Source: Oscillospiraceae bacterium
Lineage (GTDB): Bacteria; Bacillota; Clostridia; Oscillospirales; Oscillospiraceae
Direction: 5' to 3'
Length of the DNA: 63,569 nucleotides
NCBI GenBank assembly: GCA_017449185.1
Contig: JAFSJZ010000060.1
Span: 1-63,569, forward strand
The position numbers and the translations under genes were made by a program. Shown here one piece after another: positions 54,099 to 63,108 of this stretch. Position 1 is the first letter of the stretch, and every line of letters begins with the position of its first letter. Under the pieces are notes generated by a model. That model did no database searches, was not told the DNA's origin, and worked only from the letters and a program-made list of their open reading frames with translations.

Positions 54099-55154
54099 AT
54101 GAAAAAGACAATCGCGCTGCTGCTGAGCTTCGTGATGATCGCCGCCCTGCTGACGGGATGCGGCGCTGCCGCCCCGGCCCCTGCCGCGACCGAAGCCACC
54201 CCGGCGCCCGCCGCAGTCGACGCCGCTCCGGAACCCGTCGTGGAGGAAGCGCCGAAGACCAACTTCCCCGAAAAGGACATCGAGGTCGTCTGCCCCTTCG
54301 CCGCCGGCGGCGGCACCGCTTTGACGGCCGTCACCTTCAGCGACATCATCATGCAGAAGGGCATCGCCCCCGTCAACCTGAACGTCGTCTACAAGCCCGG
54401 CGGAAGCTGCGCTGTCGCCATGGCCTATACGGCGGCCAAGAGAGGCAATCCCTACTACCTGATGCTCGTCACGCCCGCTTTCGTCACGACTCCTCTGTCC
54501 GGCGATATCGGCGTTGACCTGCACGACTTCACCCCGATCTGCATCTTCGGCGTCGACACCAACATGCTGGTCGTCCCCGCCGACAGCCCCTTCCAGGATT
54601 TCACCGACGTCATTGAGTTCGTCAAGGGCGGCGGAAGCGTCACCTGCGGCGGCGCCGCTGCCGGCGGTGCAAACCACACCTTTGCCCAGCTTGTCTTCTC
54701 CACCGCGGGGATCGACTACACCTACATTCCCTACAGCGGCGGCTCCGAAGGCGTCACGGCCGTGCTCGGCGGTCACATCGACATGACCGTTTCCAAGCCG
54801 ACCGAGTGCGGCAGCTTCATCGAGTCCGGCCAGCTGCGCATCCTTGGCATCGGCAACAAGGAGAGGCTCGCCATCTATCCCGACGGCAAGACCTTTGTCG
54901 AGCAGGGCGTTGACGTCGTCGAGGGTATGTTCCGCGGCGTCGTGGCCCCGGCCGACATCCCCGAGGCCGAGCGCCAGATCCTGATCGACTACTTCAAGCA
55001 GATGGTCGCCACCGACGAGTGGAGAGAACAGTTCGTCGACAAGTTCCTCTTTGCTTCCGACCCGATCTTCGGCGATGAGGCGAGAGAGTATCTGGAGAAC
55101 ACCCAGCTTCGTTATATCGACCTGCTCAAGCAGCTCGGCATGTACGAGGGTTAA
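54099..55154 (+). CDS. tripartite tricarboxylate transporter substrate-binding lipoprotein (TctC/Bug family)
   Basis: A 351-aa lipoprotein (lipobox LLTGC, Cys21) with a 30-residue Ala/Pro linker. The Bug fold is visible in KDIEVVCPFAAGGGTALTAVTF (key: the P-loop-like FAAGGGTA that grips a carboxylate), YKPGGSCAVAMAYTA, GGSVTCGGAAAGGANH and VLGGHIDMTVSK. It should bind a di- or tricarboxylate outside the cell and hand it to the TctB/TctA channel encoded next. It begins an operon that continues to the end of the window. Confidence 0.92.
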   Translation: MKKTIALLLSFVMIAALLTGCGAAAPAPAATEATPAPAAVDAAPEPVVEEAPKTNFPEKDIEVVCPFAAGGGTALTAVTFSDIIMQKGIAPVNLNVVYKPGGSCAVAMAYTAAKRGNPYYLMLVTPAFVTTPLSGDIGVDLHDFTPICIFGVDTNMLVVPADSPFQDFTDVIEFVKGGGSVTCGGAAAGGANHTFAQLVFSTAGIDYTYIPYSGGSEGVTAVLGGHIDMTVSKPTECGSFIESGQLRILGIGNKERLAIYPDGKTFVEQGVDVVEGMFRGVVAPADIPEAERQILIDYFKQMVATDEWREQFVDKFLFASDPIFGDEAREYLENTQLRYIDLLKQLGMYEG

Positions 55155-55181
55155 TCCAAAGACCCAGGCTTCATGAAAAAG

Positions 55182-55218
55182 GATAGTGGGCAGCTCCGGT
55201 TTGCCCACTATCTTTTTT
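55182..55218 (+). terminator. attenuating stem-loop between TctC- and TctB-like genes
   Basis: A perfect 11-bp stem (55182-55192 with 55202-55212) followed by TTTTTT. It lies within the operon, as at 13400 in the sugar operon, and would favour excess binding protein. Confidence 0.85.
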
Positions 55219-55288
55219 AGAAAGCAATAACGCGCGGAGCTGCTCCGCGCGTCCCGCGCCCGCTTTCCCCAAGAAAGGAGGTTTTCCC

Positions 55289-55747
55289 GTGGTTTTGATC
55301 GGACGGCTCGTGATCCTTGCCTTTACCGTCTCGTTTTCCATCGTCGCGATCTTCAATACAAAAAAACTTGCCATGTTCGACGCGCAGGGCCTTCCCAGCG
55401 CCCGCCTGTGGCCGGTGATCTGTTCGGTCCTGGTCCTGATCCTCAGCGCCATCAATCTGGCGGAGCTTTTCCCGCAGATGAAGACGATCGACCGCAGCGT
55501 CGATTCCAAAAAGCTCGTCCGCGTCGCGCTGTTCTATGTGCTGCTGTTTGTCTTTTCGGTGTTCCTGTGCAACATTCTCGGCTTCTTCACCTCCATGGCG
55601 ATCTTTCTGTTCATCAGTCTGCTGCTGTGGAACGGCATCCCCTGGGCGCGCTGCATCCCGGTGTCCATCGGCCTGCCGGCCGTGATGTGGTTCATTTGCT
55701 CGTTTATTTTGAAAATGGCTCAGTTCCCCCGGGGACTGTTTCTCTGA
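55289..55747 (+). CDS. TctB family small membrane subunit
   Basis: A 152-aa protein with four hydrophobic segments. The usual TctB layout is visible: an N-terminal helix, a cytosolic loop with NTKKLAMFDAQGLPSARLWPVI, and three later helices. It starts with GTG and has AAAGGAGG 8 bases upstream. It is the small membrane component of the TTT transporter; TctA follows after 17 bases. Confidence 0.85.
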   Translation: MVLIGRLVILAFTVSFSIVAIFNTKKLAMFDAQGLPSARLWPVICSVLVLILSAINLAELFPQMKTIDRSVDSKKLVRVALFYVLLFVFSVFLCNILGFFTSMAIFLFISLLLWNGIPWARCIPVSIGLPAVMWFICSFILKMAQFPRGLFL

Positions 55748-55764
55748 AGGGGAGGATTTGATAT

Positions 55765-57288
55765 ATGGATATCCTTCACTCGCTCGGCGAGGGCATCGTC
55801 AGCGTGCTGACGCCCGGCGCTATCCTCTGGATCCTTCTCGGAGGCCTGATCGGCACCGTGGTCGGGGCGATCCCCGGTCTCGGCCCCAGCTGCGGCATCG
55901 CCCTGCTGCTGCCGATCAGCTATTCGCTTCCCCGCGTGGAGGGCCTCTCGCTGATCATCGCGATCTATCTCGGCGCGATGTACGGCGGCCGCATCTCCTC
56001 GATCCTGATCAACACCCCCGGCGACAACGCCGCGGTCATGACCTGCCTGGACGGCTATCCGCTGATGAAGCAGGGAAAAGGCGGCAAGGCGTTGGGCATC
56101 AGCTGCTTTTCCAGCTTTATCGGCGGCATGATCGGCATTATCTGCATGACCTTCGTCACGCCCTGGCTGGCCAAGGCCGCCCTGGCCTTCGGCTCGCCCG
56201 AGACCTGCATCGTGATGCTCTTCGGTCTGGTGGCCATCAGCATGGCGACGGACTCGAAGTCCGTGCGCGGACTGCTGATGGTCGCGCTCGGCCTTCTGAT
56301 CGCGACAATGGGCTCGGAGTACGTCACGGGCAAGCTGCGTCTCACCTTCGGCATCCCGCAGCTCTTCGACGGCATCAGCTTCGTCCCCGCCGCGCTGGGC
56401 CTCTTCGGCTTCACCGAGGTGCTCTGCGGCATGGAGCAGAAAATCAAGCCCGCTATGGAGAAGGTCAAGGTCTCGCTGCGCTCCACCTTCCCCAGCGGAA
56501 AAGAGCTGCGGAGCGTCACGCCCTCCACGCTGCTCGGCACGGTGCTGGGTCTCTTCGTCGGCATCCTGCCCGGCGCGGGCGCCACGCTGGCGACCTTCGT
56601 GTCCTACGGCGCGGCGAAAAAGGTCTCCAGGCATCCGGAGGAGTTCGGAAACGGCTCGCTGGAAGGCGTCGCGGCGCCCGAGGCGGCGAACAACGCCTGT
56701 GTCGCCGGCGCGCTGACGCCGATGCTGGCCATCGGCATTCCCGGCTCTTCCGTCGCGGCGCTGATCATGGGCGCCTTCATCATGCAGGATCTCCAGCCCG
56801 GCCCGCTGATGTTCGAGCGCACGCCGGACATCGCCTGGGCGATCATCGCCGGACTGTACGTCTGCAACATCATCCTGCTGCTGATGAACATCGGGCTGAT
56901 CCCGCTGTTCACCTGGCTGGTCCGCGTTTCGGAAAAGGTGCTCTATCCCTGCGTCGCCTTCCTGTGCGTGCTGGGCTCCTTCTGCCTGCAGAACAGCATG
57001 TTCGACGTGATCATCATGCTGATCTTCGGCTTCCTCGGCTATTTCATGCGCAAGGGCGGCTATCCCGTCGCGGGATTGCTGCTGGCGCTGATCCTCGGCA
57101 ACGACATCGAGCTGAACTTCCGCCAGGCGATGATCATCTCGAAGGGCTCGCTGAGCATCTTCGTCGCCAGCCCGCTCTGCCTCATCTTCACGATCCTGAC
57201 CTTTATCTGCATCTTCCTGCCCGTGTTCAAATGGGCTTTCGTCAAGCTGTTCAAAAAAACGAAGCCGTCCGATTCCGGCGTTTCGTGA
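55765..57288 (+). CDS. TctA family large permease subunit
   Basis: A 507-aa polytopic permease. The family signature GAIPGLGPSCGIALLLP (about 32-48) and the matching second-half motif GILPGAGATLATFVSY (about 267) reflect an internal repeat. Other landmarks are YGGRISSILINTPGDNAAVMT (about 72) and the AIGIPGSSVAALIMGAF block (about 323). About eleven hydrophobic segments. GGGGAGGA precedes the ATG. Confidence 0.93.
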   Translation: MDILHSLGEGIVSVLTPGAILWILLGGLIGTVVGAIPGLGPSCGIALLLPISYSLPRVEGLSLIIAIYLGAMYGGRISSILINTPGDNAAVMTCLDGYPLMKQGKGGKALGISCFSSFIGGMIGIICMTFVTPWLAKAALAFGSPETCIVMLFGLVAISMATDSKSVRGLLMVALGLLIATMGSEYVTGKLRLTFGIPQLFDGISFVPAALGLFGFTEVLCGMEQKIKPAMEKVKVSLRSTFPSGKELRSVTPSTLLGTVLGLFVGILPGAGATLATFVSYGAAKKVSRHPEEFGNGSLEGVAAPEAANNACVAGALTPMLAIGIPGSSVAALIMGAFIMQDLQPGPLMFERTPDIAWAIIAGLYVCNIILLLMNIGLIPLFTWLVRVSEKVLYPCVAFLCVLGSFCLQNSMFDVIIMLIFGFLGYFMRKGGYPVAGLLLALILGNDIELNFRQAMIISKGSLSIFVASPLCLIFTILTFICIFLPVFKWAFVKLFKKTKPSDSGVS

Positions 57289-57317
57289 AAGGGAATACAT
57301 CAAAGGGGTTTGGAACT

Positions 57318-58067
57318 ATGATCATCAACAAAACACTTTGCGTCAACTGCAGGAAATGCGTTCCCTTCTGCCCGGTAGGCGCGATCGAGGTCCACGACAG
57401 GATCGTGCAGATCAACGCGGACGAGTGCGTTGAGTGCGGCGTCTGTTTCCGCAGCGCCCAGTGCCCGCGCGGGGCCATCGAAATGAACGAGCTCGACGAG
57501 ATCCGGATGAACCGCAAGATCATGAGCGATCCCAGCGCGATCTCGGCCAAGACGAAGATCGGCGGAAGAGGCACCGTGGAGATGAAGACCAACGACATCA
57601 CGGGCCGCTTCCGGGAGGGCTTCGCGGGCGTCGGCGTGGAGATGGGACGCCCCGGCGTGGGTACGCGCCTGAGGGACGTCGAGACCGTCGCCATGGCCCT
57701 GACCGCGATCGGCGTGAGCTGGGAGGACGACAATCCCATTACCGCGCTCATGTCCGATCAGTCGACCGGCAAATTCCGCGACGAGCTGCTCAACGAAAAG
57801 GTGCTCTCCGGCATCCTGGAGTTCACCGTACCGAGCGAGAAGCTGCCCCAGGTGCTCGAAACGCTCCGCTCCGTTGAGAGCCGCATCGACACCGTCTTTT
57901 CCCTGGGCGTCATTTCCAAGCTCGGAGATCAGCTCGAGGATCCCAATTTGGACACGCTGCTTGCCCTCGGGTATCAACCGTATCCGAATCTGAAGGTCAA
58001 CATCGGGCTGGGCAAGCCCCTGTTCGACTTCGCCGCGGCGGACGGAGCCCCGGCCGGCGGCTGCTGA
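57318..58067 (+). CDS. ferredoxin-like 4Fe-4S protein with novel C-terminal domain
   Basis: A 249-aa protein. The N-terminus has two cysteine sets: Cys8-11-14-18 (CVNCRKCVPFCP) and Cys37-40-43-49 (CVECGVCFRSAQCP). The second set has five residues before the last Cys instead of three, an atypical spacing. The remaining 190 residues form an unrecognised domain (GRFREGFAGVGVEMGRPGVG, then TVPSEKLPQVLETLRSVE). ATG 57318 is chosen with AAAGGGG upstream. It lies in the operon between the TTT permease and metabolic enzymes, so it could feed electrons to an Fe-S enzyme of the pathway or sense its state. Not a known family to me. Confidence 0.75.
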   Translation: MIINKTLCVNCRKCVPFCPVGAIEVHDRIVQINADECVECGVCFRSAQCPRGAIEMNELDEIRMNRKIMSDPSAISAKTKIGGRGTVEMKTNDITGRFREGFAGVGVEMGRPGVGTRLRDVETVAMALTAIGVSWEDDNPITALMSDQSTGKFRDELLNEKVLSGILEFTVPSEKLPQVLETLRSVESRIDTVFSLGVISKLGDQLEDPNLDTLLALGYQPYPNLKVNIGLGKPLFDFAAADGAPAGGC

Positions 58068-58100
58068 GACGGCCGTTATCTGAAGACAGGAGGAATCAAA

Positions 58101-58748
58101 GTGTCACATTCATCTTTTCGATACGGCGACATCGAATCTCTTCAGGGCGATATCTGCGTGATGGCCCATCCCCAGAAGGGAGCGAACTTCGAAGGCTCGA
58201 AGCCTTTTCTGCAATGGTTTTTCGCGACGGCGAATCTGTGCGGCGCGGTCAACATGGGTTCGATCGTGACCGGCAACATGGTGGAGCATCCGCCCGAGGA
58301 GATCATTGCGAACATCAAGGACGGCCGCGGCTCCTTCGTCGTTTTCGACGATAAGGACAAGGCTGCGCGCTTCGTTAAATTCCTTGCCGAGATGGACGGC
58401 CCCGTTTCGATCGTCGTGACGGCGCTGTGGGATCTTGTCCTGCCCATCTGCGAGCAGGCGGGCGTGAAGCCCCATTCCGTCAACCGCCCCGTCGGCATCT
58501 TCGGAAAAACGGAGCTGCTGGCGAGCGAGGAAGTCCGCCGCTTCACCACGATGTGCGGCCACGGGCTGGTCAGCCGCCACCTCGTGGAAAAGCTGCTGCG
58601 CGACGTGGAGCGCGGCGTGCTGACGCCCCGCGCCGCCGCGCTGCAGATGGCGCGGCCGTGCATGTGCGGCTTCTTCAACATCTCCCGGGCGGAAAAGCTG
58701 CTGGACGGACACTGCGCCCACGCCTGCGAGAAAAAGAGCGCCGAATAA
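58101..58748 (+). CDS. conserved-looking protein of unknown function in the TTT operon
   Basis: A 215-aa cytosolic protein that I do not recognise. It contains SIVVTALWDLVLPICEQAG (about 100), TTMCGHGLVS (about 148), and a cysteine-rich end (ARPCMCGFFN...GHCAHAC). The Cys pattern could bind iron or zinc. GTG start with AGGAGG 8 bases upstream. It lies between the ferredoxin-like gene and the homocitrate synthase-like gene, with 33- and 37-base gaps, so a role in the same pathway is inferred. Confidence 0.65.
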   Translation: MSHSSFRYGDIESLQGDICVMAHPQKGANFEGSKPFLQWFFATANLCGAVNMGSIVTGNMVEHPPEEIIANIKDGRGSFVVFDDKDKAARFVKFLAEMDGPVSIVVTALWDLVLPICEQAGVKPHSVNRPVGIFGKTELLASEEVRRFTTMCGHGLVSRHLVEKLLRDVERGVLTPRAAALQMARPCMCGFFNISRAEKLLDGHCAHACEKKSAE

Positions 58749-58785
58749 GAAACACTTTCAACTGATAATAAAGGAGGATCTTCAA

Positions 58786-59985
58786 ATGTCCAAGGAGAGG
58801 ACCGAGAACTGGTGGATCAGCGAATACAACTTCTGCGACGAGGTCACGGCGCGCTATCACCTTCCGAAAAGAGTACGTTTCCACGAGGCCACGCTGCGTG
58901 ACGGCGAGCAGATGCCGGGCGTCGTCTTCCACAAGGAGGACAAGATCGCCATCGCGAAAAAGCTGGACGAGCTGGGCGTCGACCGCATCGAGGCGGGCAT
59001 GCCCGCCGTGACGCAGGACGACTTCGACGCCATCAAGGAGATCTGCTCTCTTGGGCTGAACGCCGAGATCTACGCGTTCAGCCGCGCCATGATCAGCGAC
59101 GTCGACAAGGCTCTGGCCTGCGGCGTCGACGGCGTGATCATCGAAGCGCCCGCGGGACTGCCCCGTCTGCAGTACCAGTATCGCTGGACGGAGGAGCAGG
59201 TGCTGGAGAAGTGCCTGACGGCCGTCAGCTATGCCAAGGAAAAGGGTCTGAAGGTCACCTTCTTCCCCTTTGACACGACCCGCGCCCAGCTGCCCTTCCT
59301 CAAGCGCCTCGTCACCGAGGTCGTGGGAAAAGCGAAAGCCGACGCCGTCGCCGTGATCGACACCACGGGCTCGGCGCTGCCGGACGTGATCTACTATCTT
59401 GTCCGCCAGATGAAGAGCTGGGTCGACGTTCCCGTCGAGGTCCACACGCACAACGACCTGGGCATGTCCGTGGCCACCGCCCTCGCCGGCGTGACCGCCG
59501 GCGCCGAGGTGGTGCATGTGTGTATCAACGGTCTCGGCGAGCGCTGCGGCAACACGCCGCTGGAGGAGATCGCGGTCGCCTGCAACGCGCTGCTCGGCCT
59601 CGAGAGCAATATCCGCTATGAGAAGCTGACGGAGACCTCGCGCTTCGTGCAGGAGATCTCCGGCTTCAAGGTGGCCTTCAACAAGCCGCTGGTCGGCGAG
59701 GCGCACTATACGCGCGAGACCGGTCTCGGCATGGACGTGATGCGCCGCGAGCCCAAGACGCTGATGGCGATCAAGCCGGAGTTCGTCGGCAACCGTTTCC
59801 GTATGGTCCTGGGCAAGAAGAGCGGCAAGGCCTCCATCCAGATCAAGCTCGACGAGCTGGGCAAGAGCTACACCGACGAGCAGGTCGCGGAGCTTCTCGC
59901 CCGCGTCAAGGAGATCGGTATGGAGAAGAGACGCTTCCTCACGGAGGAGGAGTGGCTCGCTCTCGTGCGGGAAATCGTCGGCTGA
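58786..59985 (+). CDS. homocitrate/citramalate synthase-like DRE-TIM enzyme
   Basis: A 399-aa enzyme of the DRE-TIM family. Seen: ATLRDGEQMPGVVF (about 35-48) with the metal-binding Asp and the general Arg, AGMPAVTQDDF (about 71), VEVHTHNDLGMSVA (about 222) with the two metal His, and NGLGERCGNTPLEE (about 248). The family joins an acyl-CoA to a 2-oxo acid (homocitrate, isopropylmalate, citramalate) or does the reverse. The LeuA allosteric domain is missing, as in homocitrate synthases. GGAGGA lies 9 bases before ATG. Context with a CoA transferase and a fumarase-type hydratase suggests a citramalate- or homocitrate-like intermediate; not certain. Confidence 0.85.
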   Translation: MSKERTENWWISEYNFCDEVTARYHLPKRVRFHEATLRDGEQMPGVVFHKEDKIAIAKKLDELGVDRIEAGMPAVTQDDFDAIKEICSLGLNAEIYAFSRAMISDVDKALACGVDGVIIEAPAGLPRLQYQYRWTEEQVLEKCLTAVSYAKEKGLKVTFFPFDTTRAQLPFLKRLVTEVVGKAKADAVAVIDTTGSALPDVIYYLVRQMKSWVDVPVEVHTHNDLGMSVATALAGVTAGAEVVHVCINGLGERCGNTPLEEIAVACNALLGLESNIRYEKLTETSRFVQEISGFKVAFNKPLVGEAHYTRETGLGMDVMRREPKTLMAIKPEFVGNRFRMVLGKKSGKASIQIKLDELGKSYTDEQVAELLARVKEIGMEKRRFLTEEEWLALVREIVG

Positions 59986-59986
59986 C

Positions 59987-61186
59987 GTGGCGCGGAGCAT
60001 GAGCGGAGCACTCGAGGACATCACGATCCTGGATCTCAGCCGCGTGCTGGCCGGCCCCTTCTGCGGGATGCTGCTGGCAGACTTCGGCGCCAGGGTCATC
60101 AAGATCGAACAGCCCGGAAAGGGAGATGACAGCCGCAACTCTCCGCCCTTCATCGGCGGCGTGAGCAGCTATTATCTGAACGTCAACCGGAACAAGCTGG
60201 GGATCACGCTGGATCTGAAGAGCCCGGAGGGAAAGGAAATCTTTCTCAAGCTGGTCGAAAAGGCCGACGTGGTTCTGGAAAACTACCGCCCCGGCGTGAT
60301 GGACAGACTGGGACTGGGATATGAAACGCTGCGCAAAATCAATCCCGCGCTGGTGTACGGCTGCGTCTCCGGCTTCGGGCAGTACGGCCCGTATCGGGAC
60401 CGCGCCGGCTACGACATCATCGGCCAGGCCATGAGCGGCCTGATGAGCATCACCGGCTGGCCGGACGGCGAGCCGACGCGCAGCGGCACAGCGATCTCCG
60501 ACGTGCTGGGCGGCATGTCCGTCACGATCGGCATCCTGACGGCCCTGCACTACGCCAGACGCACCGGCGTCGGGCAGATGGTGGACGTGTCGCTGGTCGA
60601 TTCCACGGTCGCGGGACTGGAGATCATGAACCAGATCTATCTCGTCGAGGGACGCAACCCCACCCGGATCGGGAACCGGTACGAATCGCTGTATCCCTAC
60701 GATTCCTTCCGCTGCCGCGACGGGCAGATCGTGCTCGGCTGCGGCAACAACAAGCTCTTCGGCGCGCTCGCTTCCTACATGGGCATGCCGGAGCTGGTGA
60801 AGGACGAACGCTTCGAGACCAACGTCCTGCGGCTGAAAAACTGCGCCGAGCTCAAGGCGATCATCGAAGGCTTCTTCGCGGACAAAGACAGGGACACCCT
60901 CGTCTCCGAGCTTCTCGCCTGCGGCATTCCCGTCTCGCCGATCAACACGATCGCCGACGCGGTGAACGATCCGCACATCGGCGGAGCGCGAGAGATGTTC
61001 GTGGAGCTTCCGCATCCGGACGGCTCCAAAATGCGGGTGACGGGCAACCACATCAAGCTCAGCGAGACGCAGGTCAGCTATCGCAAACGCGCGCCGCTGC
61101 TGGGCGAGGATACCGCCGCGATCCTGACGGAGCTGGGCATCGGCGAGGCCGGGCAGGCGGAGCTGCGGGAAAAAGGCGTGATCTGA
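59987..61186 (+). CDS. CaiB/BaiF family CoA transferase
   Basis: A 399-aa class III CoA transferase. Seen: LDLSRVLAGPFCGMLLADFGARVIKIE (key: LAGP, ADFGA, VIKIE at about 16-42), NVNRNKLGITLDLK, the catalytic Asp in MVDVSLVDS (about 200), and GLGYETLRKINP. It moves CoA between carboxylic acids without energy cost. It starts just one base after the preceding stop; GTG 59987 or ATG 59999 could be used and neither has a good ribosome site. In this operon it probably activates the imported or hydrated acid. Confidence 0.9.
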   Translation: MARSMSGALEDITILDLSRVLAGPFCGMLLADFGARVIKIEQPGKGDDSRNSPPFIGGVSSYYLNVNRNKLGITLDLKSPEGKEIFLKLVEKADVVLENYRPGVMDRLGLGYETLRKINPALVYGCVSGFGQYGPYRDRAGYDIIGQAMSGLMSITGWPDGEPTRSGTAISDVLGGMSVTIGILTALHYARRTGVGQMVDVSLVDSTVAGLEIMNQIYLVEGRNPTRIGNRYESLYPYDSFRCRDGQIVLGCGNNKLFGALASYMGMPELVKDERFETNVLRLKNCAELKAIIEGFFADKDRDTLVSELLACGIPVSPINTIADAVNDPHIGGAREMFVELPHPDGSKMRVTGNHIKLSETQVSYRKRAPLLGEDTAAILTELGIGEAGQAELREKGVI

Positions 61187-61322
61187 AGGCCGGAAAGAGG
61201 CGTCGTTTCGGCGCTCTTCTTTTGAGACTGGTTTCTTCGCCAGATTTCTGATATTGTTTTGGGGAGGGGACGGCTTTTCGTTTCCTCCCCGAAGGGGTCA
61301 TGTCAAAAAAGGAGGGAAAGCG

Positions 61323-62243
61323 ATGAAGATCCATCAGCTGCGCTTTTTCGTCGAGGTGTGCAACAAAGGGAGCATCACCAAGGCGGCGGAGACGCTGCAC
61401 GTCACCCAGCCCGCCATCTCGCAGGCGATCATAGAGCTGGAGAAGGAGCACGGCGTCAAGCTCTTCCACCGCACCAACAACGGGCTTGAGCTGACACGCG
61501 AGGGCAGCTTTCTGCTCCTCGACGCGAAGGAGATCCTCGAGAAGATCGAGATGATGTCCGAGAAGATGAGCTATCTGGGAAGAAACAAGCACACCATCCG
61601 TCTCGGGATGCCGCCGATGATCGCGATCGCGAACCTCGGCTACGTCCGGGACTACAAGGAGAAGCATCCCTATGTCCACTTCGACCGCTTTGACGAGGCT
61701 TCTCCGCTCCTTCGTCGCAAGATCGCCGACGGGGCGATCGACCTGTGCCTGGCGACGGGCGACAACAGCGGTCTGTATCACTGCGAAACGAAAAAGCTCA
61801 CGAGCGTCGAGGTCTGCGCCTGCGTCAGCCCGGAGCACGAGCTCGCCTCCAGAAGAACGGTCTCCTGGGATGAGATCGTGCGGCAGGAGCTGGTCGTCTA
61901 CAAGGATCACTATCAGATCGGGCAGGCGATCGCGCAGTACCTGAACAAGCATCTCCCGCCCTCGGCGGAGCTGCTTGAGAGCAACAACACCAGCGTGCAT
62001 ATCAATCTGATCACAAAATACGGCTTTTGCGGCTTTATGTATAAGAGCATGGCGGACCTGCAGCCCGGAATCGTCGCGATCTCGCTCGAGCAGCCGATCT
62101 GGGTCGACGTGGATCTCGTCTGCCGCATCAGCAGCAGGAAAAACCGGGATATCGAGAATTTCGTCAGCTATCTGGAGAGTATCTATCGGGAGGACGGATC
62201 GCCCCCCGAAGCGGATCCCTCCGCAGAAAACAACGGGAGGTAA
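61323..62243 (+). CDS. LysR family transcriptional regulator
   Basis: A 306-aa regulator. The N-terminal helix-turn-helix is VCNKGSITKAAETLHVTQPAISQAIIELE (key: SITKAAE, VTQPAISQ at about 15-35). The C-terminal effector domain (about 90-295) should bind a pathway metabolite. GGAGGG lies 9 bases before ATG 61323; the longer frame from 61254 is not supported. Unusually it lies in the middle of the catabolic gene run on the same strand, and its stop overlaps the hydratase start region, so it may control its own operon. Confidence 0.92.
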   Translation: MKIHQLRFFVEVCNKGSITKAAETLHVTQPAISQAIIELEKEHGVKLFHRTNNGLELTREGSFLLLDAKEILEKIEMMSEKMSYLGRNKHTIRLGMPPMIAIANLGYVRDYKEKHPYVHFDRFDEASPLLRRKIADGAIDLCLATGDNSGLYHCETKKLTSVEVCACVSPEHELASRRTVSWDEIVRQELVVYKDHYQIGQAIAQYLNKHLPPSAELLESNNTSVHINLITKYGFCGFMYKSMADLQPGIVAISLEQPIWVDVDLVCRISSRKNRDIENFVSYLESIYREDGSPPEADPSAENNGR

Positions 62244-62245
62244 TG

Positions 62246-63091
62246 ATGCCGAGAACAATCGATACGGCCGAGCTGATCCCCCTTATCGCGCGGCTGTGCC
62301 AGAAGGCCTGCTTCGAACTGGGCGAGGACGTCGTCTCCGCGCTGGAAGCGGCGCTGGCGAAAGAGGAATCCCCCTATGGCCGGGACACGCTGAAGCTGCT
62401 CATCGAAAACGCCCGTTATGCGAAGGCCGAGCAGATCGCCTGCTGCCATGACACGGGGACCTGCGTGGTCTATCTCCGGATCGGCCAGGAGGTCTGCTGG
62501 AGCGGCGCCCCGCTTGCCGACGCCGTCAACGAGGGCGTGCGCGTGGGCTACCGCGAGGGCTATCTGCGCAAGTCCATCGTCCGCGATCCGCTCGACCGCG
62601 TGAACACCGGGGACAACACGCCCTGCGTGCTGCACTGCGAGATCGTCCCCGGCGACCGCGTCGGTGTGACGGTCATGCCCAAGGGAGGCGGGAGCGAGAA
62701 CATGGGCTGCTTCACCACACTCGTTCCGGCCGTCGGCGCGGAGGGCGTGAAGGACTATGTTCTGCACTCGCTTGAAGCCGCGGGCGGGAAGACCTGCCCG
62801 CCCGTGATCGTCGGCGTGGGGATAGGCGGGACGATGGATCAGTGCGTATGGCTTGCCAAGAAGGCGCTGCTGCGCCCGGTAGGCCAAAGCCATCCTGAAC
62901 CGTATTACGCGCAGATGGAGCGGGAGCTCCTTGAGCGCATCAACGATCTCGGGATCGGCCCGCTGGGCATGGGCGGCCGCGTGACCGCTCTCGCGGTCCA
63001 TATCGAGACCTGGCCCTGTCACATCACCGCGCTGCCCGTCGCCGTCAACCTGCAGTGCCACGCCGCCCGCCACGCCTCGGCGGAGCTGTGA
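62246..63091 (+). CDS. class I fumarase/tartrate dehydratase-type alpha subunit
   Basis: A 281-aa subunit of a 4Fe-4S hydro-lyase. Cysteines for the cluster are in ACCHDTGTCVVY (about 71), MGCFTTLVP (about 155) and the GIGGTMDQCVWLAKKAL block (about 193). Other family marks are NTPCVLHCEIVPGD (about 128) and PKGGGSENMG (about 147). Such two-subunit enzymes add water to fumarate, mesaconate or form tartrate-type acids. ATG 62246 is preferred over 62243 because of spacing from GGGAGG. Confidence 0.92.
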   Translation: MPRTIDTAELIPLIARLCQKACFELGEDVVSALEAALAKEESPYGRDTLKLLIENARYAKAEQIACCHDTGTCVVYLRIGQEVCWSGAPLADAVNEGVRVGYREGYLRKSIVRDPLDRVNTGDNTPCVLHCEIVPGDRVGVTVMPKGGGSENMGCFTTLVPAVGAEGVKDYVLHSLEAAGGKTCPPVIVGVGIGGTMDQCVWLAKKALLRPVGQSHPEPYYAQMERELLERINDLGIGPLGMGGRVTALAVHIETWPCHITALPVAVNLQCHAARHASAEL

Positions 63092-63108
63092 GAGAGGAGC
63101 GCTGTGAT

